A model generated the notes under the pieces. The model was given only the letters and a program-made list of their open reading frames with translations. It was not told the DNA's origin and searched no databases. A stretch of DNA of 64,000 bases from Ignavibacteria bacterium (GTDB lineage Bacteria; Bacteroidota; Ignavibacteria; Ignavibacteriales; SURF-24), in assembly GCA_025612375.1 (NCBI GenBank), contig JAAXKN010000012.1:1-64000 (forward strand), written 5' to 3'. Below are positions 1 through 9,284 of the stretch, piece after piece; the stretch's first letter is position 1, and the number at the start of each line of letters is the position of its first letter. The translations under genes and the position numbers were made by a program.

Positions 1-742
1 ACATTGCCATTCCGCCGTCAACGGAAATTACCTGTCCTGTTATATAATCAGCATCGGCACTGCATAAGAAACATACCGCCTTTGCAACCTCTTCGGGGCG
101 CCCTTCTCTTTTAATGGCCACACCAGTAAGAATTGCTTCCTTCTGCTTATCATTCAGCTTTGCAGTCATATCCGTAGCAATAAAACCCGGAGCAACAGCA
201 TTAACATTTATATTTCTTGAAGAAAATTCCTTTGCACTCGACTTTGTAAGCCCTATTACGCCTGCCTTTGCAGCCACGTAATTTGCCTGTCCTGGGTTGC
301 CTATTAAAGCAACTACAGACGAAATGTTTACAATCTTACCGTAACGCTGCGCCATCATAGGCTTTACAGCAGCTTTTGTATAGTTAAATACACTCTTAAG
401 GTTAGCACTGATTACAGCATCAAAATCACCTTCGCTCATCCTCATCAAAAGCCCGTCGCGCGTAATGCCTGCATTGTTAACCAGTATGTCCAGGCCGCCT
501 AAGGATTCAACGGCAAACTGCACGGTCTTTTCAGCTTCCGCAAAATTTGCTGCATCAGCCTTAAAGCCCAATACTTTTACACCGTCTTTGGATGCCTCGC
601 ATTCAATCTGCCTGGCAGCCTCTTCTGAATTCTGGTAGGTAAAAACCACGCTGCAGCCCTCTTTGGCCAGCTCAGTTACTATTGCCTTTCCGATACCGCG
701 TGTACCGCCGGTTACAATTGCTCTTTTACCTTTAAGATTCAA
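1..742 (-). CDS. fabG: 3-oxoacyl-ACP reductase FabG, complete but for the stop codon
   Basis: NADPH-dependent reductase of the beta-keto group in each cytoplasmic fatty-acid elongation cycle. It is a short-chain dehydrogenase: the Rossmann motif TGGTRGIG lies at about residues 11-18, followed by NNAG, a catalytic Ser in NISS, and the Tyr and Lys of NYVAAKAG. The C-terminus reads ITGQVISVDGGMAM, the usual FabG ending, and window base 1 fits the first base of a stop codon, so the 247 residues are essentially the whole protein. The start is TTG at 742, overlapping the end of the preceding DUF3109 gene, with AAGGA five bases upstream. No ATG fits the family N-terminus. It is the last visible gene of the plsX-fabHDG operon; acpP often follows in related clusters but lies outside the window. 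Confidence 0.95.
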   Translation of the reverse strand, partial: MNLKGKRAIVTGGTRGIGKAIVTELAKEGCSVVFTYQNSEEAARQIECEASKDGVKVLGFKADAANFAEAEKTVQFAVESLGGLDILVNNAGITRDGLLMRMSEGDFDAVISANLKSVFNYTKAAVKPMMAQRYGKIVNISSVVALIGNPGQANYVAAKAGVIGLTKSSAKEFSSRNINVNAVAPGFIATDMTAKLNDKQKEAILTGVAIKREGRPEEVAKAVCFLCSADADYITGQVISVDGGMAM

Positions 743-1355
743 TGCTTTCCTTTATTAATTTTTTTACTTTGTTTAACTCGTTAAGATATTCTTCCCTGTA
801 CTCTTCCAGCTCCTTAAAGCCGTCGGGACCAAAGACATGCGTGATCTCTTCTTTGCACTCCTCAAAAACCGTTGAGGTCTGATTCTCCCCGCGGTTGCAG
901 AAATGCATGCGGTCCAGGTGACCGTCGTCAATGGAAAATACACCATCGGAAATAACAAGCGGGAACAATATACAATAAAGAGGTTTATATTTCCACTTAT
1001 TTTCACCATTTTCATACGCTATTTTTTGAAGCGTACAGAAGCCCTGCTTGTCCAAAAATACGCATTTCCCGTTGTAAACCTCGGTTCCTACGGCAATACC
1101 CGACTTGAAATCAGGGTCCTCATTCGGCTCTTCAAACCACTGCGTGTAGTCTTTTGTCTGTGAGTCATCCATAGACTGGATGATCCTTTCCTTCATACCC
1201 ATTATTACTTCAAACTCAGTACTTTCGGCATAAACACCGTAGTAACAGCATTCACCCGAACAGTTGTGGATGTTGCATCCAGGTACAAACTTCTGAGTAA
1301 ATATGACGGGATCAATTTTTAATCCCTTAATTACACGCATCGGTTTTTCAGTCAT
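732..1355 (-). CDS. DUF3109-type cysteine-cluster protein
   Basis: 207-residue cytoplasmic protein that resembles the DUF3109/YkgJ-like cysteine-rich family, thought to bind a metal or Fe-S cluster; function unknown. Visible cysteines include the N-terminal CNIHNCSGECC cluster, then KCVFLD, FCTLQ, YCILFP and HFCNRG, enough ligands for one cluster. An alternative TTG start lies at 1373 inside fabD, but ATG 1355 is preferred: it begins one base after the fabD stop and has GAAAGG ten bases upstream. Its 3' end overlaps the TTG start of fabG by 11 bases, so it is translationally embedded in the fatty-acid operon. That position suggests co-expression with lipid synthesis but does not show a role in it. 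Confidence 0.8.
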   Translation of the reverse strand: MTEKPMRVIKGLKIDPVIFTQKFVPGCNIHNCSGECCYYGVYAESTEFEVIMGMKERIIQSMDDSQTKDYTQWFEEPNEDPDFKSGIAVGTEVYNGKCVFLDKQGFCTLQKIAYENGENKWKYKPLYCILFPLVISDGVFSIDDGHLDRMHFCNRGENQTSTVFEECKEEITHVFGPDGFKELEEYREEYLNELNKVKKLIKESIES

Positions 1356-1356
1356 T

Positions 1357-2271
1357 TCAGAGATACCTTTCAAGATCGGAAAATTTGTCGATTCCGGAAC
1401 ACTTTACATCGGGATTTATTCTTTTAATAAGCCCCTGGAGAACCTTTCCAGGCCCAATCTCTATGAATTCATCGCAGCCGTCACTGATCATGTTTACAAC
1501 TGTCTCTTCCCAGCGAACCGGTGCATTTAACTGCTTTAAGAGCAGTTCCTTAATCTCTTCTTTTTTTGTCTCCGGCTTTGCCGTAACGTTGGCATAAACC
1601 GGAATTTTGGCGTCGTAGACCGGAGTTGAATCGAGCTTTTCCTTCAGCTCATCCGTAGCAGGCTGCATTAAAGGAGAGTGAAATGCTCCTGAAACAACCA
1701 GCTCCTTAACCAGCTTGGCGCCCGATGCTTTGGCAAACTCCATTGCTTTCCTTACACCTGTAACTGAACCGGAGATAACGATCTGGCCGGGTGAGTTAAA
1801 ATTGGCGCACTGAACAATTCCTGCCTCTAAAGCCTTCTGGCAGACCTCCTCAAGCTTTTCCGGGGCCATTCCAATTACTGCGGCCATAGTGCCGGGGTTC
1901 ATTGTTCCGGCCTTCTGCATTGCGCATCCCCTCGTCCTTACTAACTTTACGGCGTCATAAAACTGGATTGCGCCTGCAGCAACAAGGGCTGAATACTCCC
2001 CTAAGGAATGCCCTGCTGTCATGTCGGCCTGGAAATTCCTTAAAAGGCTTGTTAAGACTACACTGTGCAGGAATATTGCAGGCTGCGTGTTTTCAGTCTG
2101 CTTTAATGCCTCTTCGGGCCCCTCAAAAAGTATGTGCGAGAGCTTTAGACCAACAGCCTCGTCAGCCATAAGGATCATTTCCTTTGCCTCAGGCGAGTTT
2201 TCATAGAGGTCCTTTGCCATACCGACATACTGGGCACCCTGTCCGGGAAATACAAAAGCTCTTTTACCCAT
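1357..2271 (-). CDS. fabD: Malonyl-CoA:ACP transacylase FabD
   Basis: Transfers malonyl from CoA to acyl carrier protein, supplying the elongation unit for fatty-acid synthesis. The 304 residues carry GQGAQ (10-14), the nucleophile Ser89 in GHSLGEYSA, the substrate-carboxylate Arg in VRTRG (about 114) and the catalytic His198 in GAFHSPLM. Length is normal for the family. It follows fabH by one base and is followed at once by the DUF3109 gene, so it sits inside a tightly packed operon. Confidence 0.97.
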   Translation of the reverse strand: MGKRAFVFPGQGAQYVGMAKDLYENSPEAKEMILMADEAVGLKLSHILFEGPEEALKQTENTQPAIFLHSVVLTSLLRNFQADMTAGHSLGEYSALVAAGAIQFYDAVKLVRTRGCAMQKAGTMNPGTMAAVIGMAPEKLEEVCQKALEAGIVQCANFNSPGQIVISGSVTGVRKAMEFAKASGAKLVKELVVSGAFHSPLMQPATDELKEKLDSTPVYDAKIPVYANVTAKPETKKEEIKELLLKQLNAPVRWEETVVNMISDGCDEFIEIGPGKVLQGLIKRINPDVKCSGIDKFSDLERYL

Positions 2272-2272
2272 T

Positions 2273-3292
2273 TTAGTCCATGCTCCATTTTAAGTAAATT
2301 GAACCCCAGGTAAAACCGGCTCCGAAGGCTGCAAGAACCAGGTTGTCACCCTTCTTAAGCTTGCCTTCACGGTAATACTCTGTCAGACACAAAGGAATTG
2401 TAGCCGAAGTTGTATTGCCGTATTTATGAATATTTATCATAACCTTGTCTCTTGAAATCCCCATTCTGTTTGCCGTGGCATCAATAATCCTGAGGTTTGC
2501 CTGGTGCGGCACCAGATAAGCCACGTCTTCACTGCAGAGATTGTTCTTCTGCATGATTTCGTATGAGACGTCTGCCATTCCGACAACAGCCACCTTAAAG
2601 ACGGCCTTGCCATCCTGGTAAATATAATGCATTTTTTTATCAACTGTTTCATGCGATGGAGGATTTAAGCTTCCGCCGCCTTTCATGTAAAGCGAGTTGC
2701 GGCCTGAACCGTCCACGTGCAGGATTGAATCCTGGAATCCGTAGGTGTGGTCTTCTGTGGGCTCCAGTAAAACTGCGCTTCCTGCATCGCCAAAAAGAAT
2801 ACAGGTGTTTCTGTCTGTGTAGTCTGTTATGGCGCTCATCTTGTCGGCTCCCACAACTACAACTTTCTTATAAGCCCCGCTTTCAATTAAGCCCGAGCCT
2901 ACTTTAAGTGCAAAAAGAAAACTTGAGCAGGCGGCCGAGATGTCAAAACCCCAGGCGTTCTTGGCTCCGATATTATCCTGAACCAGGCATGCAGTTGCAG
3001 GGAAAAACATGTCAGGAGTTACCGTAGCAACAATAATAACGTCAATTTCTTCCGGCGACATGTTCTTTGACCTGAGAAGGTCCTTAATGGCCTCTGTTGC
3101 CAGAGTGCTCGTTGCCCCGTTTTCCAGCATTCTGCGTTCTTTTATGCCGGTTCTTGTCATAATCCATTCGTCATTCGTATCAACTATGGATTCAAAATAC
3201 TTGTTATCAAGTACTTTTTCAGGAACATACATTCCTACGCCTGTAATAACGGCGTTAAATTTTCTGTTTTTTCCGTTAGGAGATATTTGCAT
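2273..3292 (-). CDS. fabH: 3-oxoacyl-ACP synthase III FabH
   Basis: Initiates fatty-acid synthesis by condensing an acyl-CoA primer with malonyl-ACP. The catalytic triad is visible: Cys122 in ISAACSSF, His263 in VPHQANLRI and Asn293 in [10 protein letters not shown]. The 339 residues include a short extra N-terminal tail before the conserved [10 protein letters not shown]. The ATG at 3292 overlaps the end of plsX by 17 bases, which suggests translational coupling; the ribosome-binding site is weak. Primer choice (acetyl or branched chain) cannot be read from the sequence. Confidence 0.97.
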   Translation of the reverse strand: MQISPNGKNRKFNAVITGVGMYVPEKVLDNKYFESIVDTNDEWIMTRTGIKERRMLENGATSTLATEAIKDLLRSKNMSPEEIDVIIVATVTPDMFFPATACLVQDNIGAKNAWGFDISAACSSFLFALKVGSGLIESGAYKKVVVVGADKMSAITDYTDRNTCILFGDAGSAVLLEPTEDHTYGFQDSILHVDGSGRNSLYMKGGGSLNPPSHETVDKKMHYIYQDGKAVFKVAVVGMADVSYEIMQKNNLCSEDVAYLVPHQANLRIIDATANRMGISRDKVMINIHKYGNTTSATIPLCLTEYYREGKLKKGDNLVLAAFGAGFTWGSIYLKWSMD

Positions 3293-4307
3293 AATCTTTT
3301 AATGACTCTTCAATTTTTTGTGTTAGTTTTTTATCGTGCATTTCTTTGGCCCTGAGAACCATGTTCTTAATAGCCAGTACAGTACTGGAACCATGCCCGA
3401 TTATACTGATTCCGTTTACGCCAAGAAGAGGAACCCCGCCGTAGGTCTGGTAGTCGAACTGTTTCATCACATTTTTCAGGGTGCCCTTCATAAGGAGTAC
3501 TCTGATCTTGTTTAAGAGTCCTTTATCTGCAAAAAGTTTGATTTTACTTTTCAAAAGGCCGACAAAGCTTTCGGCAAATTTCAGTATTATATTGCCTACA
3601 AAACCGTCGCAAACGACAACGTTCACCTTGCCTTTTAAGATATCCCGCCCCTCAATATTCCCCACAACATTCAGATTTGTTTTTCTTATGAGTTCGAGAG
3701 CACATAAGGACACCTCATTCCCCTTTGTGTCCTCCTCTCCAACGCTTAAGATCCCAACCTTGGGATTTTTAATGTTGTGCATTTCTCTTACGAATATGGA
3801 TCCCATAATGGCGTAGTCCAGCAGGTGCCTGGGCTTGGAGTCAACGCTGGCCCCGGCGTCAAAAATAGTAACAACACCATCTTCCGAGGGCATGAAAGTA
3901 CCAATGGTGGGCCTTTCAACTCCGGGGAGCTTTCCCATCATGAGCGTCGAGGCAACGAGCATGGCGCCTGTGTTGCCTGCGGAGACAAAGGCATCGGCCT
4001 TTTTCTCCCTGACCATTCTGGCTCCCAGAGTAATCGAGGAATTTCTCTTGGTTTTAATTACATCAGTCGGATGATCGGACATAGTAATGACCTCATCGGC
4101 ATGTATTATATGCGAGGTGTCAAAACTTAGATTGTTTCCTGAAATAACTTCCAGGATTTCTTTTTCTCTACCGACCAGAAAAAGTTCTATGGATGGATCT
4201 TCATTTGCTGCCTGGATAGCGCCTAAGACGGCATTATGGGGAGCGAAATCGCCCCCCATCGCATCCACTACGATTCTACAATGAGCATTTTCATCGGGTT
4301 GTGCCAT
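3276..4307 (-). CDS. plsX: Phosphate acyltransferase PlsX
   Basis: Makes acyl-phosphate from acyl-ACP as the acyl donor for membrane phospholipid synthesis by PlsY. Family signatures are DAMGGDFAP near the N-terminus, GNTGAML, DAGAS and CDGFVGNI; the 343-residue length is typical. An in-frame TTG at 4331 lies within rpmF. ATG 4307 is preferred because it begins just after the rpmF stop and has AAGGG eleven bases upstream, at the end of rpmF. The order rpmF-plsX-fabH-fabD-fabG is widely conserved in bacteria. Confidence 0.96.
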   Translation of the reverse strand: MAQPDENAHCRIVVDAMGGDFAPHNAVLGAIQAANEDPSIELFLVGREKEILEVISGNNLSFDTSHIIHADEVITMSDHPTDVIKTKRNSSITLGARMVREKKADAFVSAGNTGAMLVASTLMMGKLPGVERPTIGTFMPSEDGVVTIFDAGASVDSKPRHLLDYAIMGSIFVREMHNIKNPKVGILSVGEEDTKGNEVSLCALELIRKTNLNVVGNIEGRDILKGKVNVVVCDGFVGNIILKFAESFVGLLKSKIKLFADKGLLNKIRVLLMKGTLKNVMKQFDYQTYGGVPLLGVNGISIIGHGSSTVLAIKNMVLRAKEMHDKKLTQKIEESLKDYANIS

Positions 4308-4314
4308 GAAAGGA

Positions 4315-4494
4315 TTAGCCCTTAGGTACAAACATTGAACGTCCTGCGTAATATCCGCAGTTAGGGCAAGCTCTGTGGTTCAACTTCATTTCCCCGCAGT
4401 TGCTGCAGGTACCCAAAGTCGGAGCTTCGGCTTTGTAATGGGTTCTTCTTTTATCTCTTCTGCTTTTGGACCATTTACGTTTTGGATTTGGCAT
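4315..4494 (-). CDS. rpmF: 50S ribosomal protein L32
   Basis: 59-residue protein found by translating the gap between plsX and the DUF177 gene. It begins [17 protein letters not shown], the basic L32 N-terminus that binds 23S rRNA, and has a CSNC...CPNC zinc ribbon in the second half. All four cysteines are present, so it is the zinc-bound form. It lies between the DUF177 gene and plsX, its standard location, which links ribosome and lipid gene expression. Confidence 0.96.
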   Translation of the reverse strand: MPNPKRKWSKSRRDKRRTHYKAEAPTLGTCSNCGEMKLNHRACPNCGYYAGRSMFVPKG

Positions 4495-4509
4495 TTTTTA
4501 TTCCATGTT

Positions 4510-5019
4510 TTATTTTGAATTATTCTTCAGTTTAAGCAAGGGTGCCCAAACGGGATTTATATTTTCCTTCGTGCAATTGCAGGTCTCATTATTCAGGTTC
4601 ACCCCGCAATGCGGGCACAGCCCTCTGCAATCTTCTTTGCAAAGCTTTTTCATCGGTACAGAAAGTACCGAATATTCAACCACATCCGGCCTCAGATCGA
4701 TCTTGTCCTCATCCGGAGAAAGGTAATACAGATTTACAGCTTCACTTTCACCAGGATCCTGCCCGAAGAGGTATACCAGCCTGAAATCACTCTTAAGTTC
4801 ACTAGTAAGTTCCTCACCGCACCTGTCACAGTCAAACCTTGCATTTACAGCCATCGTGCAGCTGAGCACTATCTGACTGTGCGACTTATCCATTCTGACT
4901 TTCAGGTTCACATTTCCAATCAGAGGCTCTTTTAAGCCCAGCGTCTTGACGTCTTCATTAAACTCTAAATCGTGTATGCCGTCTGTATAGTTCGTGTATT
5001 TTATTATCATAGGTTTCAT
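4510..5019 (-). CDS. DUF177 (YceD-like) protein
   Basis: About 169 residues of the DUF177/YceD family, normally encoded directly before rpmF; the family has been linked to 23S rRNA accumulation. Visible features are a CDRCGE pair in the middle and a C-terminal CPHCGVNLNNETCNC cluster, suggesting metal binding. In-frame starts also exist at ATG 5037 and TTG 5040; ATG 5019, giving MKPMIIKYTNY, best matches where homology should begin, but none has a strong ribosome-binding site. It is the first gene of the minus-strand lipid operon. Confidence 0.85.
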   Translation of the reverse strand: MKPMIIKYTNYTDGIHDLEFNEDVKTLGLKEPLIGNVNLKVRMDKSHSQIVLSCTMAVNARFDCDRCGEELTSELKSDFRLVYLFGQDPGESEAVNLYYLSPDEDKIDLRPDVVEYSVLSVPMKKLCKEDCRGLCPHCGVNLNNETCNCTKENINPVWAPLLKLKNNSK

Positions 5020-5140
5020 AACTTTAAAAAAAAGCATCAAAATATAATTATCTTATACTTTATAGTCAACTTTTTGCTTATGATTTATCAAATAAATGAA
5101 CAATGTCCACGGCCAGTTCAGTAAAATACGTATTTAGGAC

Positions 5141-5178
5141 ATAAAATCAAATTTTGTATATAAAATCAAAAATTGTAT
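5141..5178. repeat. Two 19-bp imperfect tandem repeats in a divergent promoter region
   Basis: The 317-bp region 5038-5354 separates the minus-strand lipid operon from the plus-strand ABC genes and has no gene. It holds two adjacent copies of a 19-bp unit beginning ATAAAATCAAA and ending TTGTAT (5141-5159 and 5160-5178), which differ at two positions. They could be a regulator site or chance AT-rich repetition. Nothing else is recognised there apart from AT-rich promoter-like DNA. Confidence 0.5.
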
Positions 5179-5354
5179 GTTAAATATAAAGTCATTTTTT
5201 TTGTTTAGTTAAATTTAATTAAATTGAGAAGTTAATATTTCCCTGGTACTCCCCCGCTCACTCTTTGCCCTGGATACTGGCCCATTTTTGGCGGGACTAA
5301 CGGCAGTTAGGTAATACCGGTCTCAAATAATTGTCTATTAATTACATTTATAAT

Positions 5355-6242
5355 ATGCTAAAAGTTCAAAATCTTACCAAAGAATTTCTTAATGTTCTGG
5401 CAGTTAATAATATTTCCTTTGAAGTTACCCCGGGCAGGATTTTCGGACTTTTAGGTCCCAACGGTGCCGGCAAAACAACTACCATCAGGATGATACTCAA
5501 TATTATAAAACCAACCAGCGGAGAGGTTCTCTTCAGAGGAAAAAAAACAGACTACAGCTTCCAGAACATCGTAGGCTACCTGCCGGAAGAAAGGGGCCTT
5601 TACAAAAAAAGCAGGGTTATAGACGTCCTTCGCTACTTTGGTGAACTTAAGGGAATGCCAAAGCCTAAAGCCCTCCGGGAAGCTTTATCGTGGCTGAGGC
5701 GCATGGATATTGAAGAATATTCAGCGCGCAGGATTGAGGAGCTCTCAAAGGGCAACCAGCAGAAAATCCAGTTCATTACGGCTGTTATTCACGACCCCGA
5801 GGTTTTAATTCTCGACGAGCCTTTCTCGGGCTTCGACCCTATAAACCAGCAGATGGTAAAGGATATACTCTCGGAACTGGTCGGAAAAGAAAAGCTCATA
5901 CTTCTTTCCACGCACCAGATGGAGGTGGCTGAAAACCTGTGCTCGGGCATATTCCTTATTAATAAAGGGCGCGAGGTCTTAAGCGGATCTCTTAGCGATA
6001 TAAAACGGAACTTCGGAAGCGGCCTTTACAGAATTGAGTTCCTGGGCGGGGCTTCGGCCCTTAAGGCAATACCCATGATCGAAATTATACAAGAAAACGG
6101 AAATTCAGCCGAAGTAAAACTGACAGGCAGCACCACACCTTATGAATTCTTAAGGTGTGCAGTAGATAAAGTCAGGGTAACACACTTTTCTGAGGTCGAG
6201 CCGACACTTAACAAGATATTCCTTCAATCTATTAAAAGCTAA
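5355..6242 (+). CDS. ABC transporter ATP-binding protein (NatA-like)
   Basis: 295-residue ATPase that should drive the permease encoded just downstream. Walker A is GPNGAGKT (34-41), the signature is LSKGNQQK, and Walker B is VLILDEPFSGFDP. The signature's LSKGNQQK form and a C-terminal domain of about 80 residues (DUF4162-like) place it with NatA-type exporters of the ABC-2 class. ATG 5355 is chosen over an in-frame TTG at 5331 because the conserved domain begins directly with MLKVQNLTKEF. Substrate unknown; sodium or drug export are family precedents only. Confidence 0.93.
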   Translation: MLKVQNLTKEFLNVLAVNNISFEVTPGRIFGLLGPNGAGKTTTIRMILNIIKPTSGEVLFRGKKTDYSFQNIVGYLPEERGLYKKSRVIDVLRYFGELKGMPKPKALREALSWLRRMDIEEYSARRIEELSKGNQQKIQFITAVIHDPEVLILDEPFSGFDPINQQMVKDILSELVGKEKLILLSTHQMEVAENLCSGIFLINKGREVLSGSLSDIKRNFGSGLYRIEFLGGASALKAIPMIEIIQENGNSAEVKLTGSTTPYEFLRCAVDKVRVTHFSEVEPTLNKIFLQSIKS

Positions 6243-6256
6243 AGCCCTGGTATAAA

Positions 6257-7501
6257 ATGAAAAAAATAATGAAAATTGCCCTCTTCGAGTTTATGGAAAA
6301 GATTAAGACAAGGGCATTTCTTGTATTCATGATCGTCTTCCCCCTTATAATTATTGCAATCAGCATCGTACCTTCAATGCTGGTTGATACCAGGGAGGAT
6401 TCCACCCGCCCCATCGGCGTGCTGGATCTTACGGGCCAGTACTCCAAAGGGATCATAAGGCAGCTGAATGACTTTAAGTTTCCGGACGGACAGCCGAACT
6501 ACATTGTAATTAATCTTTATTACCAGGGCAAATCCCCTGAGGAGATGAGGCAGTTTGCCGATAAGCTTGTCACAGAAGGAAATGTGGACGGCTATATAAT
6601 GGTTGAAGCCAATGATGGCGACAGCGTAAGTGTAAGTTACCGGAACAGGAACTTCGGAAACTTTAATGACCTGCCGCGCTTTGAGAAGATATTCAACAAC
6701 GTCTACACCTCAAAAAGGCTCTTGAGCCACGGGTTTGATCCATCTGTAATCAGCCGCCTGATGACTAACGTGCAGCTTAAAGCAGAAAAAATTGACCACT
6801 CCTCAAACGGGCGTCAGACAAGCCCTGAGATGATATATTTCTCTTCTGTAATTTTCCTAATGCTCCTTTTTATGATGATAATGTTCTCGGGCGGACTTTT
6901 AATAAGGAGCGTCGTGGAGGAAAAGTCCAACAGGATAATGGAAATACTCCTTTCCAGCTGCACACCCGATGAACTACTGACGGGCAAAATTCTGGGTCTT
7001 GGAATGCTGGGGCTTTTCCAGATATTTGTCTGGGCCGTAATTGCCCTTGCCCTTTTAGGCGGCAATTATATACCGCTTGAGATCTTTAACGACATTGGGC
7101 TCTCAATGCTCTATTTTGTGCTGGGATATCTTTTTTATACGGCTATTTTTGTCGGCGTCGGCTCCGTGGTTACAACCGAGCAGGAAGCGCAGCACTTTAC
7201 AGGATACCTCAGCATAGTCTTAATACTGCCCCTGGTCATTTCCTTAAAAGTCATTCAGTCGCCCGACATACTTCTGGTCAGGATACTGTCGCTTATTCCC
7301 TTTACCTCGCCGCCAATAATGCTTTTAAGGATTAAAGTAATGACGCCCCCGGTCTGGGAGATAATTCTTAGTACTCTTATTCTTATATTTTCGATTTATC
7401 TTACAATAATAATTACTTCGAGGATCTTCAGGATAGGAATTCTCTCCTACGGAAAGCGTCCATCACTAAAAGAGCTTCTGATTTGGATAAAAGAAAAGTA
7501 A
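6257..7501 (+). CDS. ABC-2 type permease (NatB-like)
   Basis: 414-residue membrane partner of the preceding ATPase, starting 14 bases after it. An N-terminal membrane segment (about 20-42) is followed by an extracytoplasmic domain of roughly 160 residues and then five to six hydrophobic segments in the C-terminal half. The stretch VEEKSNRIMEILLSSC is the conserved cytoplasmic coupling region of ABC2_membrane_3/NatB permeases. Together the two genes form a complete exporter. Substrate not deducible. Confidence 0.92.
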   Translation: MKKIMKIALFEFMEKIKTRAFLVFMIVFPLIIIAISIVPSMLVDTREDSTRPIGVLDLTGQYSKGIIRQLNDFKFPDGQPNYIVINLYYQGKSPEEMRQFADKLVTEGNVDGYIMVEANDGDSVSVSYRNRNFGNFNDLPRFEKIFNNVYTSKRLLSHGFDPSVISRLMTNVQLKAEKIDHSSNGRQTSPEMIYFSSVIFLMLLFMMIMFSGGLLIRSVVEEKSNRIMEILLSSCTPDELLTGKILGLGMLGLFQIFVWAVIALALLGGNYIPLEIFNDIGLSMLYFVLGYLFYTAIFVGVGSVVTTEQEAQHFTGYLSIVLILPLVISLKVIQSPDILLVRILSLIPFTSPPIMLLRIKVMTPPVWEIILSTLILIFSIYLTIIITSRIFRIGILSYGKRPSLKELLIWIKEK

Positions 7502-7562
7502 TTCCGGCCTTGCAGGCTTTCAGGCTCCGGGCTGGAAAAGGATAATTGAAAAAGGGACAGAT

Positions 7563-8513
7563 ATGATCTTTATTTCTGCTCTTGCAGCCGCCATCCCCAT
7601 GATTTTGTACATGCTTGTACTCTGGCGCCTGGATAAGTATGAACGTGAGCCGTTTAAGTATGTCTTAGCCAGTTTTATCTGGGGGGCAGCAGGAGCCATT
7701 GTACTGGCTTCACTGGCAAGCTGGATCTTAAGCGAAGGGGCTCACCTTATCTTCAGAAGCTCAAACGCCGACAGGCTCCTGGGACCCCTTGTTTTTGCCC
7801 CGGTGATAGAAGAATCCACAAAAGGCCTTTTTTTGATAATTCTTGCGCGCAGCCGTGTTTTCGACAACATTACCGACGGCCTCGTCTATGGAGGCGCAAT
7901 CGGACTGGGATTTGGCATGACAGAGAACTTTCTTTATTTTATTACTTATGGCAGCAGCCTCGAGTCGTGGCTCCTTTTAGTCTTTGTCCGCACCTCATTT
8001 TCAGCCGTTATGCACTGTGTCTCAACTGCTTCGCTCGGCTCATTCCTGGCTATTGCCAAATTCGGGAAGTCATGGACTAAAGTTTTTGCCCCAATGATGG
8101 GCTTTTTTATAGCTGTAACAGTCCATTTTATATGGAATTTTACCGTCAGCTTCAGAATTACTTTATTATTAGGTGTTTTATTTATTATGTTTGCAGTTAC
8201 AGCCTTTATAACAGTGTTTCTGGTGTCAATATATAACGAAAGGAGAATAATACTTAAAGAGCTTGATGAAGAGGTGAGGTCAAATCTGGTCCCGGAAGAC
8301 CATTTGATGATAGTTGCTTCAAAGGACAGGTATGCAAAAGGCTGGATTGATGAGGCTATCAGAAAGGATTACGTTAAGGCCCTGATAAGGCTTGCATTTA
8401 GAAAAATGCAGTTCAGGCAGACTTCAGGCAAAGAAAAGGAATTTTATGCCGCGGAAGTTGAACTCTACAGGAGTCATATCCGCAATTTGCTCCTTAATTC
8501 GCAGTTTAATTAG
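7563..8513 (+). CDS. PrsW-type intramembrane metalloprotease
   Basis: 316-residue polytopic membrane protein of the PrsW family (CAAX-protease superfamily), which includes proteases that cleave membrane anti-sigma factors. Putative catalytic motifs are visible: EESTK with Glu83-Glu84, GMTEN with Glu121, His151 in VMHCVSTA, and His188 in VTVHFIWN. About eight hydrophobic segments cover residues 1-230; the last 90 residues are hydrophilic. It follows the ABC exporter by about 60 bases in the same direction. Substrate unknown. Confidence 0.88.
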   Translation: MIFISALAAAIPMILYMLVLWRLDKYEREPFKYVLASFIWGAAGAIVLASLASWILSEGAHLIFRSSNADRLLGPLVFAPVIEESTKGLFLIILARSRVFDNITDGLVYGGAIGLGFGMTENFLYFITYGSSLESWLLLVFVRTSFSAVMHCVSTASLGSFLAIAKFGKSWTKVFAPMMGFFIAVTVHFIWNFTVSFRITLLLGVLFIMFAVTAFITVFLVSIYNERRIILKELDEEVRSNLVPEDHLMIVASKDRYAKGWIDEAIRKDYVKALIRLAFRKMQFRQTSGKEKEFYAAEVELYRSHIRNLLLNSQFN

Positions 8514-8585
8514 CTTCCGGTTAATTTTAACTGTCTTTGTTCTCTGCTTTTTTAATTTTTATTTTTAATTTTTAATTTACTTCTT

Positions 8586-9281
8586 ATGCCCAAATGTTAC
8601 ATTTTCATCGTCCCTTCCGGCCCTGTCTTTAACGCGGCGGAAGTTCAGCCCTTTGAGAACCTGACGCCGGGCGATTCAGCCCTGCTGCAGTCGACACTTT
8701 ACCTTAACTATAAGGATATGCTTTCAAAATCCGGTAATGGATATGAAATTGTCTATTTCCTCGATGAAAAGGACCGCGAGTGCCTGCCGGAGGAATTTAA
8801 CGACGAAGGGATTAAAAAACAGTTCATCAATTGCTCTGAAGGCTGGGGAAATATTACAGGATATATCTCCCGTAAAATTAACCAGGATTCAACCAATATA
8901 CTCATTCTCTTTTCGCATACTATCGGCATAACACCACAGAAAATAGATAGTTATTTTAACCTCTTAAATCACGAGGACCGAAACTTCCTTATAGGAAGGA
9001 CCTCCTGCCAGAGGGTCGCTCTTATAGGGATGAATTATTTCGAGGACAGGATGTTCGACGGGCTTACCTCCTGCTTTCTGAAGTATGACGACTTTCTGCA
9101 CTACGTTAACCGCCTGGATAACTTCCTTTTTATCGTTGAAGGCTTTAATACAGTTGAAAATCTGGATGACTTCAGGAAACTCTACAAGGTTCTTTCCACA
9201 CGCGAGAGCATAGAATTCTGCAGCTACGAAATCCATGAGAAGTTCACTTATCTTTTTATTGAGTATAAGGAGCTTCTGTAG
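8586..9281 (+). CDS. Hypothetical protein, possible GT-A-like fold
   Basis: 231-residue soluble protein with no signal peptide or membrane segment, not firmly recognised. The opening KCYIFIVPSGP, a segment like LQSTLYLNYKDML, and the strand EIVYFLDEKDREC resemble DUF2064-type nucleotide-sugar transferases, but the metal-binding and GDDxP-type motifs of that family are not evident. It ends three bases before the TTG start of nadD, so the two are probably co-transcribed and may be translationally coupled. Confidence 0.6.
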   Translation: MPKCYIFIVPSGPVFNAAEVQPFENLTPGDSALLQSTLYLNYKDMLSKSGNGYEIVYFLDEKDRECLPEEFNDEGIKKQFINCSEGWGNITGYISRKINQDSTNILILFSHTIGITPQKIDSYFNLLNHEDRNFLIGRTSCQRVALIGMNYFEDRMFDGLTSCFLKYDDFLHYVNRLDNFLFIVEGFNTVENLDDFRKLYKVLSTRESIEFCSYEIHEKFTYLFIEYKELL

Positions 9282-9284
9282 AAA

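Noticed and set aside
5300-5345. Longer start for the ABC ATPase at TTG 5331
   Set aside because: The conserved domain begins at ATG 5355 and the extra residues have no counterpart in the family.
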